Below are positions 26,810 to 36,338 of a DNA stretch of 64,000 bases, in pieces (the stretch's first letter is position 1; every line of letters begins with the position of its first letter). The notes below the pieces were generated by a model. The model had not been told where the DNA came from. It saw only the letters and a program-made list of their open reading frames with translations, and did not search any database. Source of the DNA: Caulobacter segnis (GTDB taxonomy: Bacteria; Pseudomonadota; Alphaproteobacteria; Caulobacterales; Caulobacteraceae); contig NZ_JARQWW010000003.1 in NCBI RefSeq assembly GCF_029543125.1, positions 1 through 64,000 of the forward strand, in the 5' to 3' direction. Made by a program: the position numbers and the translations under genes.

Positions 26810-28056
26810 ACGATTCCGGTCACTGGCCGCGCCGAGGCGCTGTCAGGGAAGACGGTGGTGTCCAGCGCGCGTTGCTCGACGCCCAGATGGTCGCGCAGCA
26901 CGCCCTTGAACAGGCCGCGCATGTCGAGGGTGGGGCGGGTGTCCCGGTTCTCGAACAGGGCGGTCTGCTGCAGGGTCGGCCAGTCGCCGATGATCCCACC
27001 CTTCTTAAGCCCGCCGCCCAGGACCAGGGCGCTGGAGGCCGTGCCGTGATCCGTGCCGCCGGTGCCGTTGACGCGGGCGGTGCGCCCGAACTCCGTCGCC
27101 GCCACGATGACCGTGTCTTTCCAGGCAGGGCCGAGGCCGGTGGTCAGGCCGCCGATCAGGGCGTCCATGTAGTTGAGCCGCTGCTGAAGCTGGCCGACCT
27201 GGCCGGAGTGGGTGTCGAAGCCGTCCAGAGAGATGGCGACGATCTGCGGGCCGCCAGCCTGGGTCATGAAGTTGGCGACGGTGACGCCGAGCTTTTCGGC
27301 GGCCGCCATGCCCTGACGTTGCGCCGCCTGCATGGCCGCAGGATCGGGCTTGGCCATGCCTTCCATCGGCTGAGCGGTTGCGGGCGCGGGCAGGCCGGTC
27401 ATGGCGATCTGGGCCATGGCCTCGGTCTGGAGACCGCGGGCGAAGACCGGTCCGAGCAACGGGTCGTTCTTGTAGAGATCCTGGAGAATGGTCGGCAGGC
27501 GGGCGGTGGAGTCGGCGTTGCGGCCCGGCGACCAGGAGGCGGCTTGGACCTGGCCCCGCAGGATCAGGGGCGCGACCGCGCCCACCGACAACGCCTCGAC
27601 CTTCCGCTCCGGCGATAGGGCTTGCAGGGTGCGGTTCAACCAGCCGGAAGTGGCGGTGTACTTGGCCTCCGATCCGGTTTCGAGGACGTCCTGAGCCTCG
27701 AAGTGGGAGCGGGCGCGGTCGGGCGTAGCCACGGCCGGGGCGATGCGAAGCTGGCCCTTCTGGGCCAGGGCATGGGCGCGGCTCATGGCCGGGTGAAGGC
27801 CGAAGGTCCCGTCGAGCTTCAGCGCTTGTTCCGGCGTATAGGCCACGCCGCCGCGCAGGCCGGCATAGTCGGCGTCACCCACCGGCGGGGTCAGGGACAG
27901 ACCGTCCAGACCGCCGCGGCAGACGAGGACGATCAGCTTCTTGCCGTTCGGCTCGGCCCGGGCGGCGCGGCCCATGAAGGTGACGGAGGCGCCGAGGCCG
28001 AGCGCCCCGAACAGGGCCTGGCGGCGGCTGAAGCCATGGGTGTGGTGATCGGTCAT
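26806..28056 (-). CDS. DUF1501 protein with Tat signal
   Basis: 416-residue exported protein. The N-terminus has a twin-arginine signal: SRRQALF at 10-16, a hydrophobic stretch GALGLGASVTFMG and an AxA end at ARA. The mature part starts with KKLIVLVCRGGLDGLS and includes QIVAISLDGFDTHSGQVGQL and ATEFGRTARVNGTGGTDHGT, the signatures of DUF1501, a family related in fold to the alkaline phosphatase/sulfatase group. Its function is not established. It is the second gene of an operon with the DUF1800 gene (4-base overlap, ATGA), a pairing found in many bacteria. It converges on the TPR-oxygenase gene. Confidence 0.9.
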   Translation of the reverse strand: MTDHHTHGFSRRQALFGALGLGASVTFMGRAARAEPNGKKLIVLVCRGGLDGLSLTPPVGDADYAGLRGGVAYTPEQALKLDGTFGLHPAMSRAHALAQKGQLRIAPAVATPDRARSHFEAQDVLETGSEAKYTATSGWLNRTLQALSPERKVEALSVGAVAPLILRGQVQAASWSPGRNADSTARLPTILQDLYKNDPLLGPVFARGLQTEAMAQIAMTGLPAPATAQPMEGMAKPDPAAMQAAQRQGMAAAEKLGVTVANFMTQAGGPQIVAISLDGFDTHSGQVGQLQQRLNYMDALIGGLTTGLGPAWKDTVIVAATEFGRTARVNGTGGTDHGTASSALVLGGGLKKGGIIGDWPTLQQTALFENRDTRPTLDMRGLFKGVLRDHLGVEQRALDTTVFPDSASARPVTGIV

Positions 28057-29432
28057 CGGCGTTGGAACTCCGGACTCATCAACAGGACGGCCAAGGCTTC
28101 GGGCCGGCTCTCGGCGCGGGCCACGGCCTTGGCGACGGGCTCGCTCAGCCGTGCGCCAAGGGCGCCGACGGCGATGGTGTTGGGATCGAGGCGGTCGCCC
28201 ACGCGGGCGGCGAAGCCCTGGGCGAAGGTCATGCGCTTGATCAGGGCGTCGGGCGCGGCCCAGGCGGAGGTCTCGTCCGACCAGCCTTCCGGCGACGGCG
28301 GGCGGAAGGCGGGCTGACCCAGGCTGTTCAAGGTCGGGCCGATCTGGTTCAGCGCCTGGGGCTGGGTCCCGATGGCGCGCCAGGTCGAGATCAGGAATTC
28401 ATACGGCGTCTTGAACTTGGTCGGCGTGGGATCCCAGGCCTCGGGCGCATCAATGAGGGCCTGCGCCACCACATCGAGACGGCCGTCGCTGGACAGCCAC
28501 GCCTTTTCCAAGCGGGCGACCAGGGCGGGCGGTGGGGTATCTGCGACGAAGTGGGCGGCGATCTTGCGGGCGCAATGTCGGGCGGTGGCGGGGCGTCGGG
28601 CGAGGTCCGCCATGACGGCGCGGGCCTGGTCCACACCGTCCTGTCCGTAGCGTCGGCCCATTACGGTGCGCTCGCCGGGTTCGTGGGTCGCCGTGCGGAA
28701 CAGGAAGGCCCCTTCAGCCGTCTCCTGCGGATTGCGAGCGACGCTCCAGCCCGTCATGGCGCGGGCGAACTCGGTGACGTCGGACTGGGTGTAGCCGCCG
28801 TTCACCCCGACGGTATGCAGTTCGAGGATTTCGCGCGCCAGGTTCTCGTTCAAGCCCTGACGGCGGCCCTTTCGTTGGGCGCGGGCGGCGACCATGCTTT
28901 CCGGGCCGACGGACTGCGCCTGATCCAGATAGGTCAGCATGGCCGGGTGGCTGCTGGAGGCGACCAGGATGTCTTCGAACGGCCCGAAGGCGTTTGGGCG
29001 GATCGCCTCCTGCTCGAAGGCTCCGGCGATCGAGGCGGTGATCTGCTTCGTGCCGGAGACTGTGAAATGGTTGGCCCAGAACAGGGCCCAACGCTCCCGA
29101 AAGCTGGCGCTGGTGTTTGTCCCAAGCTGCGCGCGGGCGAGGAAATCCTGGTTCACGTCCTGACGGCGGTCGCGCTGGGCTGCTTTCAGGGCCTCCGGAT
29201 CGCCGCTCTTACGGGCGGCCTGGATCGCCTGTTGATCCTCGCGGTAGTCGGCGAGGCGCTGGGCGGAGTTGCGGCCGTCGTTCTGCGGCAGGTCGGCGCC
29301 GTCGCGGGTGATCTGCGCTTTAAGCCAGCCGCGCGGGTCGCTTTTGGCCGCGTCAATCTCGCCCGGCCGAGCGCCGAGGCCGAAGCGGGTGGCGGCGATG
29401 GCCGCCTGCATGTCCTTGCCGGGAAGCGCCAC
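28053..29432 (-). CDS. DUF1800 family protein
   Basis: 459-residue protein of the DUF1800 family, partner of the DUF1501 gene. It contains ATRFGLGARPGEIDAAKSDP near the N-terminus, FRERWALFWANHFTVS, ENLAREILELHTVGVNGGYT and EFARAMTGWS, the usual family blocks. No signal peptide is seen, although the partner has a Tat signal, so co-export is conceivable. Start: the GTG at 29432, because AAGGAGG lies 10 bases upstream; the frame is open to 29546, but earlier ATG codons overlap or precede that binding site. Function unknown. Confidence 0.88.
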   Translation of the reverse strand: MALPGKDMQAAIAATRFGLGARPGEIDAAKSDPRGWLKAQITRDGADLPQNDGRNSAQRLADYREDQQAIQAARKSGDPEALKAAQRDRRQDVNQDFLARAQLGTNTSASFRERWALFWANHFTVSGTKQITASIAGAFEQEAIRPNAFGPFEDILVASSSHPAMLTYLDQAQSVGPESMVAARAQRKGRRQGLNENLAREILELHTVGVNGGYTQSDVTEFARAMTGWSVARNPQETAEGAFLFRTATHEPGERTVMGRRYGQDGVDQARAVMADLARRPATARHCARKIAAHFVADTPPPALVARLEKAWLSSDGRLDVVAQALIDAPEAWDPTPTKFKTPYEFLISTWRAIGTQPQALNQIGPTLNSLGQPAFRPPSPEGWSDETSAWAAPDALIKRMTFAQGFAARVGDRLDPNTIAVGALGARLSEPVAKAVARAESRPEALAVLLMSPEFQRR

Positions 29433-29526
29433 TTTCGAAGGTCCTCCTTGCATCCTGGCCATCTTCGTACCACTTGGCCGCAACTGGAATGTTTCGCCGC
29501 AAGTCGGCTTTTTTGCGGAAGCGTCA

Positions 29527-30252
29527 TTGGCTCGTAACAACGACACCCAGGAGCGGGTTCGCCGCTTCTACAAGCAGGCTGAGGCCGCGCAGATTGCGGA
29601 AGGCTTCGCCGTTCATCTCGACGGGCGCACGCCAAAGAGCCCCGCGGGCAAGCCGCTGATCGTGCCGACGCACGCTCTGGCGGCTGCCGTGGCGGGGGAA
29701 TGGGCCGCGCAGGGCGAGCATATCGACCCGGAATCCATGCCGATGACGCGGCTGGCCTATACGGTCATCGACCGGCTGGCGGCCGTTCACGAGGATGCGG
29801 CGAAGGAAGTCGCGCGGTTCGCGGCCACCGATCTGCTGTCTTACTTCGCCGAAGGTCCCGTCGCCCTGGTCGAGGAGCAGGAGCGCGAATGGGGCGCGCT
29901 GCTGGACTGGGCCGAGACCGAGCTCGGCCTGCGCCTGGTGCGCGTGGCCGGGATCATCCATCAGGACCAGCCGGCGGAGAGCATCGAACGCGCCGCCGAG
30001 CTGGCGCGCGCGCTGGACGACTTCAGCCTGGCGGGCCTGGGCTTCGCCGCGCCGCTGTTCGGCTCCGCCGTCCTGGCTTTCGCGGTTTCGCGATGCCGTC
30101 TGTCGGGCGAGCAGGCCTATGATCTGTCGCGCCTCGACGAGGCGTTCCAGGAGCGCCAGTGGGGCGTTGATGAGGAGGCCGCCGAGCGGGCCGCCCGTCA
30201 GCGCAAGGAGGCCGCGATGATCGATCAATGGTTCAAGGCTCTCGCTGGGTAA
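29527..30252 (+). CDS. ATP12-family F1-ATPase assembly chaperone
   Basis: About 241 residues. ATP12 proteins bind the F1 alpha subunit during ATP synthase assembly. RVRRFYKQAEAAQIAEGFAV with HLDGRTPKSPAGKPLIVPT (the family start), GEWAAQGEHIDPESMPMTRL, ATDLLSYFAE and the C-terminal FQERQWGVDEEAAERAARQR are typical. The start is uncertain: TTG at 29527 has GGAAG close upstream and gives the usual length; no ATG is available near it. It is divergent from the DUF1800 gene (94-base gap) and sits just before pccB. Confidence 0.88.
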   Translation: MARNNDTQERVRRFYKQAEAAQIAEGFAVHLDGRTPKSPAGKPLIVPTHALAAAVAGEWAAQGEHIDPESMPMTRLAYTVIDRLAAVHEDAAKEVARFAATDLLSYFAEGPVALVEEQEREWGALLDWAETELGLRLVRVAGIIHQDQPAESIERAAELARALDDFSLAGLGFAAPLFGSAVLAFAVSRCRLSGEQAYDLSRLDEAFQERQWGVDEEAAERAARQRKEAAMIDQWFKALAG

Positions 30253-30315
30253 ATCTTGTCACGGCCTGCGCCGGCCTTTACCCCTCGTCCCAAAGCCAAG
30301 AATACGAGGGACAGC

Positions 30316-31848
<1,533 letters not shown>

Positions 31849-31864
31849 CGCGTCGCGGTCGGAG

Positions 31865-32677
31865 CTATTGCTCCGCCTGTATCCGAACCGTCGGGGTGCC
31901 GTCCGCATTGCCCAGGCGCGCCGGTTCGCCGGCGAAGGCGCTGGCGTAGGCGGGGGCGAGCAGGGGTTGGAAGACGGACAGGGGTACGACGACCTCGTAG
32001 TCGCCCTCTGAGTACGGTCCGACCACATAGGGGCCGATCAGGACCGTCAGGCCGGCGGCCTTGTCCGGCGTCTTCGACGGCGTGAGCACCCAGGTGATCT
32101 CGTCCCAGGTCGGGCATTTCCACATGTCGCTGAGCGGGACGGAGCCCTCGCGGCGGGTCTTCGCCGATTTCACCGCCTCGCACACCGCGTTCTGGACGGG
32201 CGTCATGTCGGCGCCGGCCTTGAAGACCTCGGCGGGCTGGACCTCCTTGTCGGTGGCGGTGTTCCAGAGCCAGGCGCCGGAGCCGTGGTTGGGATGAGCG
32301 CCGCCCGTGTACTCAAAGAACTCCCGGCGCAGGGACACCAGCGGCGCGGCGGTTGCCGCCAGGGTCCACTGGGACTGGCTTTCGTACGGGCGCGGCGGGT
32401 TCTGCTTGGCCGCTTCCTCGGCGAACTTCTTCAGGCCGGTGGTTTCATCGTCATAGAGACGCGAATGCAGGACCGGAAAGCGGGCGATCTCGTCCGCCAG
32501 CTTCAGCCGCACCTTGGCCGCCGGGCTCGCCTGGTCGAACTCCAGCGGGGTCTTGGGCGCGGCGACTTCGCTCTTCACCGGCCCGGCGGGGGCGGGAGAG
32601 CCGCCGTCCTCCTTGGGCGAGCAGGCCAGAAGCATGAGGGGAGCGGCCACCAGGGCCAGGGACTTCGAAACGCGCAT
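31865..32677 (-). CDS. DUF3298/RsiV-like lipoprotein
   Basis: 270-residue envelope lipoprotein. The signal MRVSKSLALVAAPLMLLAC ends in a lipobox with Cys19, followed by an Ala/Pro-rich linker. The domain at about 70-260 has YESQSQWTLAATAAPLVSLR, REFFEYTGGAHPNHGSGAWL and a C-terminal VVPLSVFQPLL, features of the DUF3298 group found in RsiV and PdaC. Such domains can bind lysozyme or peptidoglycan; here the role is unknown. GGAGG lies 7 bases before the ATG. It converges with pccB (16-base gap) and is divergent from the crotonase gene. Confidence 0.83.
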   Translation of the reverse strand: MRVSKSLALVAAPLMLLACSPKEDGGSPAPAGPVKSEVAAPKTPLEFDQASPAAKVRLKLADEIARFPVLHSRLYDDETTGLKKFAEEAAKQNPPRPYESQSQWTLAATAAPLVSLRREFFEYTGGAHPNHGSGAWLWNTATDKEVQPAEVFKAGADMTPVQNAVCEAVKSAKTRREGSVPLSDMWKCPTWDEITWVLTPSKTPDKAAGLTVLIGPYVVGPYSEGDYEVVVPLSVFQPLLAPAYASAFAGEPARLGNADGTPTVRIQAEQ

Positions 32678-32698
32678 GGCGACGCCTCCATCTGTTTC

Positions 32699-32752
32699 GG
32701 CGTCAGTGATCGGCTTTCACCTGACGCCCCCATCGCCTATGCAGAACGCATA
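32699..32752. promoter_or_regulatory. Inverted repeats in the divergent promoter region
   Basis: GGCGTCAG (32699-32706) and CTGACGCC (32721-32728) form a perfect 8-bp inverted repeat with a 14-base spacer; TATGC (32738-32742) and GCATA (32748-32752) form a second, shorter one. Both lie in the 93 bases between the divergent lipoprotein and crotonase genes, so they may be operators for a regulator encoded elsewhere. Confidence 0.35.
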
Positions 32753-32770
32753 ACGAGAGGAAACGTGACC

Positions 32771-33571
32771 ATGGACCAGCTGATCACCACCGAAAAGCGC
32801 GGCCACGTCGCGATCCTTACGTTCAACCGTCCCGACAGCCTGAACGCCCTGGGCGCGCCAGGCGACGGGGATCAGGTGGCGGCGGCCTGCGAGGCGGTGA
32901 ATCGCGATCCGTCCGTTCGCTGTGTTGTGCTGACCGGGGCGGGACGGGCCTTTTCCGCCGGCGGCGACGTGAAGGCCATGAAGGCGAAGGAGGGGGCGTT
33001 CGCCGGCGGCGGCATCTCCATCCGCGACAATTACCGCACCAACATCCACCGCATCGTCCGCTCGATCTACGGGCTGGAGGTTCCCGCCATCGCGGCGGTG
33101 AACGGTGCGGCCGTGGGCCTGGGCTGCGACGTGGCCTGCATGACCGACATCCGCATCGCCTCCGATCAGGCGCGGTTCGGAGTGACCTTCCTGAAGCTGG
33201 GCATCATCCCCGGCGACGGCGGGGCCTGGCTGCTGCCGCGCACGGTGGGGATGAGCCGGGCGGCCGAGCTGCTGTTCACCGGCGACATCATCGACGCCAG
33301 GACGGCGGGGGAGTGGGGCCTGGTCAGCAAGGTCGTGCCGCACGCCACGCTGATGGGTGAGGCGATGGCCTTGGCCGAGAAGATTGCGCAGCAGCCGCCA
33401 CACGCCTTGCGCTTGGCCAAGAGCCTCCTGAAGCAGGGGCAGACGGCGTCCTACGACACCATCATGGAGATGAGCGCCGCGGCCCAGGCCCTGTCGCACC
33501 TGACCGAGGACCACATCGAAGGCGTCGACGCTCTGCTGGAGAAGCGCGCGCCGAATTTCAGGGGCGCTTGA
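32771..33571 (+). CDS. Crotonase (enoyl-CoA hydratase/isomerase) family protein
   Basis: 266-residue crotonase-fold enzyme acting on an acyl-CoA. The oxyanion-hole parts are AFSAGGDVKAM (60-70) and AAVGLGCDVACMTDIRIAS. The two catalytic glutamates of classical hydratase do not align: Asp120 replaces the first and Phe140 the second, while Asp149 is in IIPGDGGAWLLPR. Some isomerases of the family use an Asp at this place, so isomerase or another activity is as likely as hydration. AGAGGAAA precedes the ATG at 32771; a GTG two codons upstream is an alternative. It is followed after one base by a DMT exporter. Confidence 0.85.
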   Translation: MDQLITTEKRGHVAILTFNRPDSLNALGAPGDGDQVAAACEAVNRDPSVRCVVLTGAGRAFSAGGDVKAMKAKEGAFAGGGISIRDNYRTNIHRIVRSIYGLEVPAIAAVNGAAVGLGCDVACMTDIRIASDQARFGVTFLKLGIIPGDGGAWLLPRTVGMSRAAELLFTGDIIDARTAGEWGLVSKVVPHATLMGEAMALAEKIAQQPPHALRLAKSLLKQGQTASYDTIMEMSAAAQALSHLTEDHIEGVDALLEKRAPNFRGA

Positions 33572-33572
33572 G

Positions 33573-34463
33573 ATGTCCCTGCGCGACTTCGGCCTGCTGC
33601 TGATGGTCTGCCTCGTCTGGGCGGCCAACAACATCGTCAGCAAGATCGTGGTCGCGCACTGGGGCGTGCCGCCGATGTTCTATGCGGCCGTGCGCTTCGC
33701 CATCGTGGCGGCGGCGACCTTGCCGTGGCTGCTGCCGGCGCCGAAGCCGGTGTGGCGGATCGTGACCATCGGCCTGCTGATGGGGGCGGGCGGGTTCGCC
33801 CTGCTGTTCCTCGGCTTCAAGACCGCCTCGCCGTCGGCCGCGGCGGTGGTGGTGCAGATCGGCGTGCCGCTGACGACCCTGCTGTCGGTGGTGATGCTGG
33901 GTGAGAAGATCCGCTGGCGTCGGGGGCTGGGCATCACCCTGACCTTCATCGGCGCGATCGCTGTCATGTGGAGCCCGCACGGGCTGGAGCTGTCGCCGGG
34001 TCTCATGTTCGTGGCGGCCTCCGCCCTGGCCGGATCGTTCGGGGCGGTGATGATGAAGCAGATGGAGGGGGTGAAGCCCCTGCGGTTCCAGGCCTGGGTC
34101 GGAGCTTCGTCCTTCCTGCCCCTGGCGGCGGCCACGGCGGCGTTCGAAACTGGTCAATGGGAGGCGGCGATGACCGTCGGCTGGCCGTTCTGGGCGGCGG
34201 TGGTGTTCAGCGCCCTGGTGGTCTCGGTTGTGGCCCACACGGTCTATTACTTCCTGATCGGACGATACGAGGCGAACCTGATATCGCCGCTCACCCTGAT
34301 GACGCCGCTTGCCACCATCGGGCTTGGCGTGCTCATCACCCATGACCACTTCGACCTGCGCATGGGGATCGGGGCGGCCCTGGCCCTGATCGGCGTGCTG
34401 ATCGTGGCCCTGAGGCGCAACCACGTCATGCCGCTGCTGCTGCTTGTCCGGAACCGAGTCTGA
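33573..34463 (+). CDS. EamA/DMT-superfamily transporter
   Basis: 296-residue inner-membrane exporter with ten predicted membrane segments in two EamA repeats. The first repeat has LVWAANNIVSKIVVAHWGVP and RFAIVAAATLPWLLP, the second TPLATIGLGVLI and GAALALIGVLIVALRR. This group includes exporters of amino acids and metabolites; the substrate is unknown. It begins one base after the crotonase stop and its own stop overlaps the amidase start (TGATG), so these three genes look like one operon. Confidence 0.88.
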   Translation: MSLRDFGLLLMVCLVWAANNIVSKIVVAHWGVPPMFYAAVRFAIVAAATLPWLLPAPKPVWRIVTIGLLMGAGGFALLFLGFKTASPSAAAVVVQIGVPLTTLLSVVMLGEKIRWRRGLGITLTFIGAIAVMWSPHGLELSPGLMFVAASALAGSFGAVMMKQMEGVKPLRFQAWVGASSFLPLAAATAAFETGQWEAAMTVGWPFWAAVVFSALVVSVVAHTVYYFLIGRYEANLISPLTLMTPLATIGLGVLITHDHFDLRMGIGAALALIGVLIVALRRNHVMPLLLLVRNRV

Positions 34464-35185
34464 TGTCGCTGGAATTCATCGAGGCCCCGTCGCCCAACTT
34501 CGACGCGCGCCAGGCTCCGCCCAACATGATCGTCATGCACTACACCGGCATGAAGACGGGCGAGGCGGCGCTGGAGCAGTTGCGCACGCCGGAGAAGAAG
34601 GTGTCCTCGCACTACATGGTGGAGGAGGACGGCCGCATTTTTCGCCTGGTGCCCGAGGAGCGCCGCGCCTGGCACGCCGGGCGCTCGTTCTGGAAAGGCG
34701 AGACGGGGCTGAACCACGTTTCCATCGGCATCGAGATCGTCAATCCTGGCCATGAGTTCGGCTATCGTGCGTTTCCCCAGGCGCAGATCGACGCGGTGAT
34801 CGCCCTGACTACCGACATCCGCACGCGCTGGGACGTGCCCAACGACCGGATCATCGGCCATTCCGACATCGCGCCGGACCGCAAGGTCGATCCGGGTGAG
34901 CTGTTCCCTTGGAAGGCCTTGGCCGAGGCCGGCCATGGCCTGTGGGTCGAACCGCCGGCCGCCCCGGGCGCGCCGCTGGGCGAAGGGGATGAAGGGGCCG
35001 GGGTGTTCGCCCTGCAGGCCGGGCTCACCCGCCTGGGTTACGACTGCGCGCCTTCGGGCAAGTACGACGCCCACACCAAGCTGATCGTAGCGACGTTCCA
35101 GCGCCATTGGCTGCAGAACCGGTTCGACGGCATCGCCGACGGCGAGACCCGGGCTCGGCTGGTGCATCTGCTGCGCGCGTCTTGA
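34463..35185 (+). CDS. N-acetylmuramoyl-L-alanine amidase (Amidase_2) with PG-binding domain
   Basis: 240-residue amidase of the AmpD/AmiD type, cleaving between muramic acid and L-alanine in peptidoglycan. Zinc ligands are His26 (IVMHYTG), His133 and Asp143 (GHSDIAPDRKVDPG); Glu91 sits in SIGIEIVNPGHEF. Residues about 165-240 form a peptidoglycan-binding domain (FALQAGLTRLGYD, ATFQRHWLQNRFDGIADGET). No signal peptide is seen, so it may be cytosolic (AmpD-like, muropeptide recycling) or use another export route. The stop is 30 bases before the RNase P RNA. Confidence 0.9.
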   Translation: MSLEFIEAPSPNFDARQAPPNMIVMHYTGMKTGEAALEQLRTPEKKVSSHYMVEEDGRIFRLVPEERRAWHAGRSFWKGETGLNHVSIGIEIVNPGHEFGYRAFPQAQIDAVIALTTDIRTRWDVPNDRIIGHSDIAPDRKVDPGELFPWKALAEAGHGLWVEPPAAPGAPLGEGDEGAGVFALQAGLTRLGYDCAPSGKYDAHTKLIVATFQRHWLQNRFDGIADGETRARLVHLLRAS

Positions 35186-35214
35186 CCCGCCGGGCCTGAA
35201 CCCTCACAGAAGCC

Positions 35215-35601
35215 GCAGGATCAGACGGCCGGGCGGTCGCGGCGCTTCGGCGTCGAGGAAAGTCCGGGCTCCACGGTGACAAGGCGGCGGGTAACGCCCG
35301 CCGGGCGCGAGCCTAGGGATAGCGCCACAGAAAGCAAACCGCCTGCGGCTTCGGCCGTCGGTAAGGGTGAAAGGGTGGGGTAAGAGCCCACCGCGGACGC
35401 AGTAATGCGGACGGCATGGCAAGCCCCGCCTGGAGCAAGACCAAATAGGAACGTCGCGCCTCTTCGGGGGTAGGGCCGTCGCCGGCCCGAGACGTTCGGG
35501 TAGGTCGCGAGAACCGTCCAGCGATGGGCGGTCCAGAGGAATGATCGTCGCGTCCCGCAAGGGGCGGCACAGAACCCGGCTTATAGGCCGTCTGATCCTG
35601 C
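35215..35601 (+). ncRNA. rnpB: RNase P RNA, bacterial type A
   Basis: Catalytic RNA that trims 5' ends of tRNA precursors. The ends form a perfect 16-bp P1 helix (35215-35230 with 35586-35601). Universally conserved blocks are GAGGAAAGTCCGGGCTCC (35254-35271), ACAGAAAGCAAACCGCC, AGTAATGCGGACGGC and ACAGAACCCGGCTTATAG (P4 strands and the J regions). Length about 387 bases, usual for alphaproteobacteria. The exact mature ends are inferred from P1. TTGACC at 35182-35187, on the amidase stop codon, could be its -35; no clear terminator follows. Confidence 0.96.
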
Positions 35602-35656
35602 TTCTCCTCATCACCGGTCCCGATTGGGATGCAATGACTCCAGCTCGCATAACGGC

Positions 35657-35761
35657 GGCGCCGGATTCACCATTCTACTATCCAGTTCCATGTATGTTCT
35701 GTGGACGATTTACTTGCGTTAACCATAATCGCCTGAAGTGACGTTGTTTTCGTAGAGAATC
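35657..35761 (+). promoter_or_regulatory. Upstream part of the dcw control region
   Basis: Within the gene-free stretch 35602-35870, this AT-richer part has two GANTC methylation sites (35664-35668 and 35757-35761) and the CtrA/SciP-type half-site TTAACCAT (35719-35726). A full TTAA-N7-TTAAC box is not present. No convincing -35/-10 pair is seen, so the promoter position is open. Confidence 0.4.
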
Positions 35762-35780
35762 GGCATTCGGTGTCATTGTA

Positions 35781-35856
35781 TCCCAATCCATCCCATGTTA
35801 ACCCAAATGGACCGGTCGTTAAGGTTGACGGCGGGTCTGTGTGGGCGGATCTGGGT
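35781..35856. promoter_or_regulatory. Two facing triple MraZ boxes
   Basis: On the minus strand TGGGN occurs three times at exact 10-base spacing (seen on the plus strand as CCCA at 35782, 35792 and 35802). On the plus strand CGGGT (35832), TGGGC (35842) and TGGGT (35852) also follow a 10-base period. MraZ is known in E. coli and other bacteria to bind three TGGGN repeats separated by 5 bases upstream of its own gene. Here two such arrays face opposite ways, the second ending 14 bases before the mraZ start. TTGACG (35825-35830) lies between them. Confidence 0.7.
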
Positions 35857-35870
35857 AGGGCTAAGCGAGG

Positions 35871-36338
35871 GTGTTTCTCTCCACGTTCGACAAGCAACTG
35901 GACGCGAAGCGGCGCATCGTGGTGCCGCAGGAGTTCCGCGCGGCTATGTCGGGCCCTTTCGACGGCGTCTTCTGCTTCCCTTCGATCGAGGCGGACTGCC
36001 TGGAGGCGGGCGGCAAGGCGCTGTTCGACCGTTACAACGGTGTGATCGAGGAGATGCCGTTCGGCGATCCGGTCCGCACCGCGCTGGAGACCAGCGTGCT
36101 GGGCGGCATGGCCCGCCTGTCTTTCGACACCGCCGGCCGCATCACCCTGCCGGACGGCCTGTGCGAGATGTTCGGTCTGACCGATTGGGTCTCGATCGTC
36201 GGTCTGGGTGATCGTTTCCAGATCTGGTCGCGCGACGCCTTCGCCGCCCATCGTGCCGAGCAGCGCGTGGCCGCCCGCGAGGGTCTGGCCGCTCTGCGCG
36301 CGCAACAGCGCACGGCGCGCCTCGGGGGCGCGGCATGA
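35871..36338 (+). CDS. mraZ: Transcriptional regulator MraZ
   Basis: First gene of the dcw cluster, a ring-forming DNA-binding protein of two AbrB-like halves. 155 residues. The DxxxR signatures are Asp11-Arg15 (DAKRRIVVP) and Asp86-Arg90 (DTAGRITLP). In E. coli it represses the dcw promoter and is itself antagonised by RsmH, the next gene. The start is GTG at 35871, forced by an in-frame TAA at 35862-35864; the only purine-rich sequence (AGCGAGG) abuts the GTG, so a normal Shine-Dalgarno spacing is missing. Its end overlaps rsmH by 4 bases. Confidence 0.95.
   Translation: MFLSTFDKQLDAKRRIVVPQEFRAAMSGPFDGVFCFPSIEADCLEAGGKALFDRYNGVIEEMPFGDPVRTALETSVLGGMARLSFDTAGRITLPDGLCEMFGLTDWVSIVGLGDRFQIWSRDAFAAHRAEQRVAAREGLAALRAQQRTARLGGAA

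Noticed and set aside
35541..35741. Short plus-strand open frame over the end of rnpB
   Set aside because: Most of it lies in the conserved 3' part of the RNase P RNA and it has no ribosome binding site or homology.
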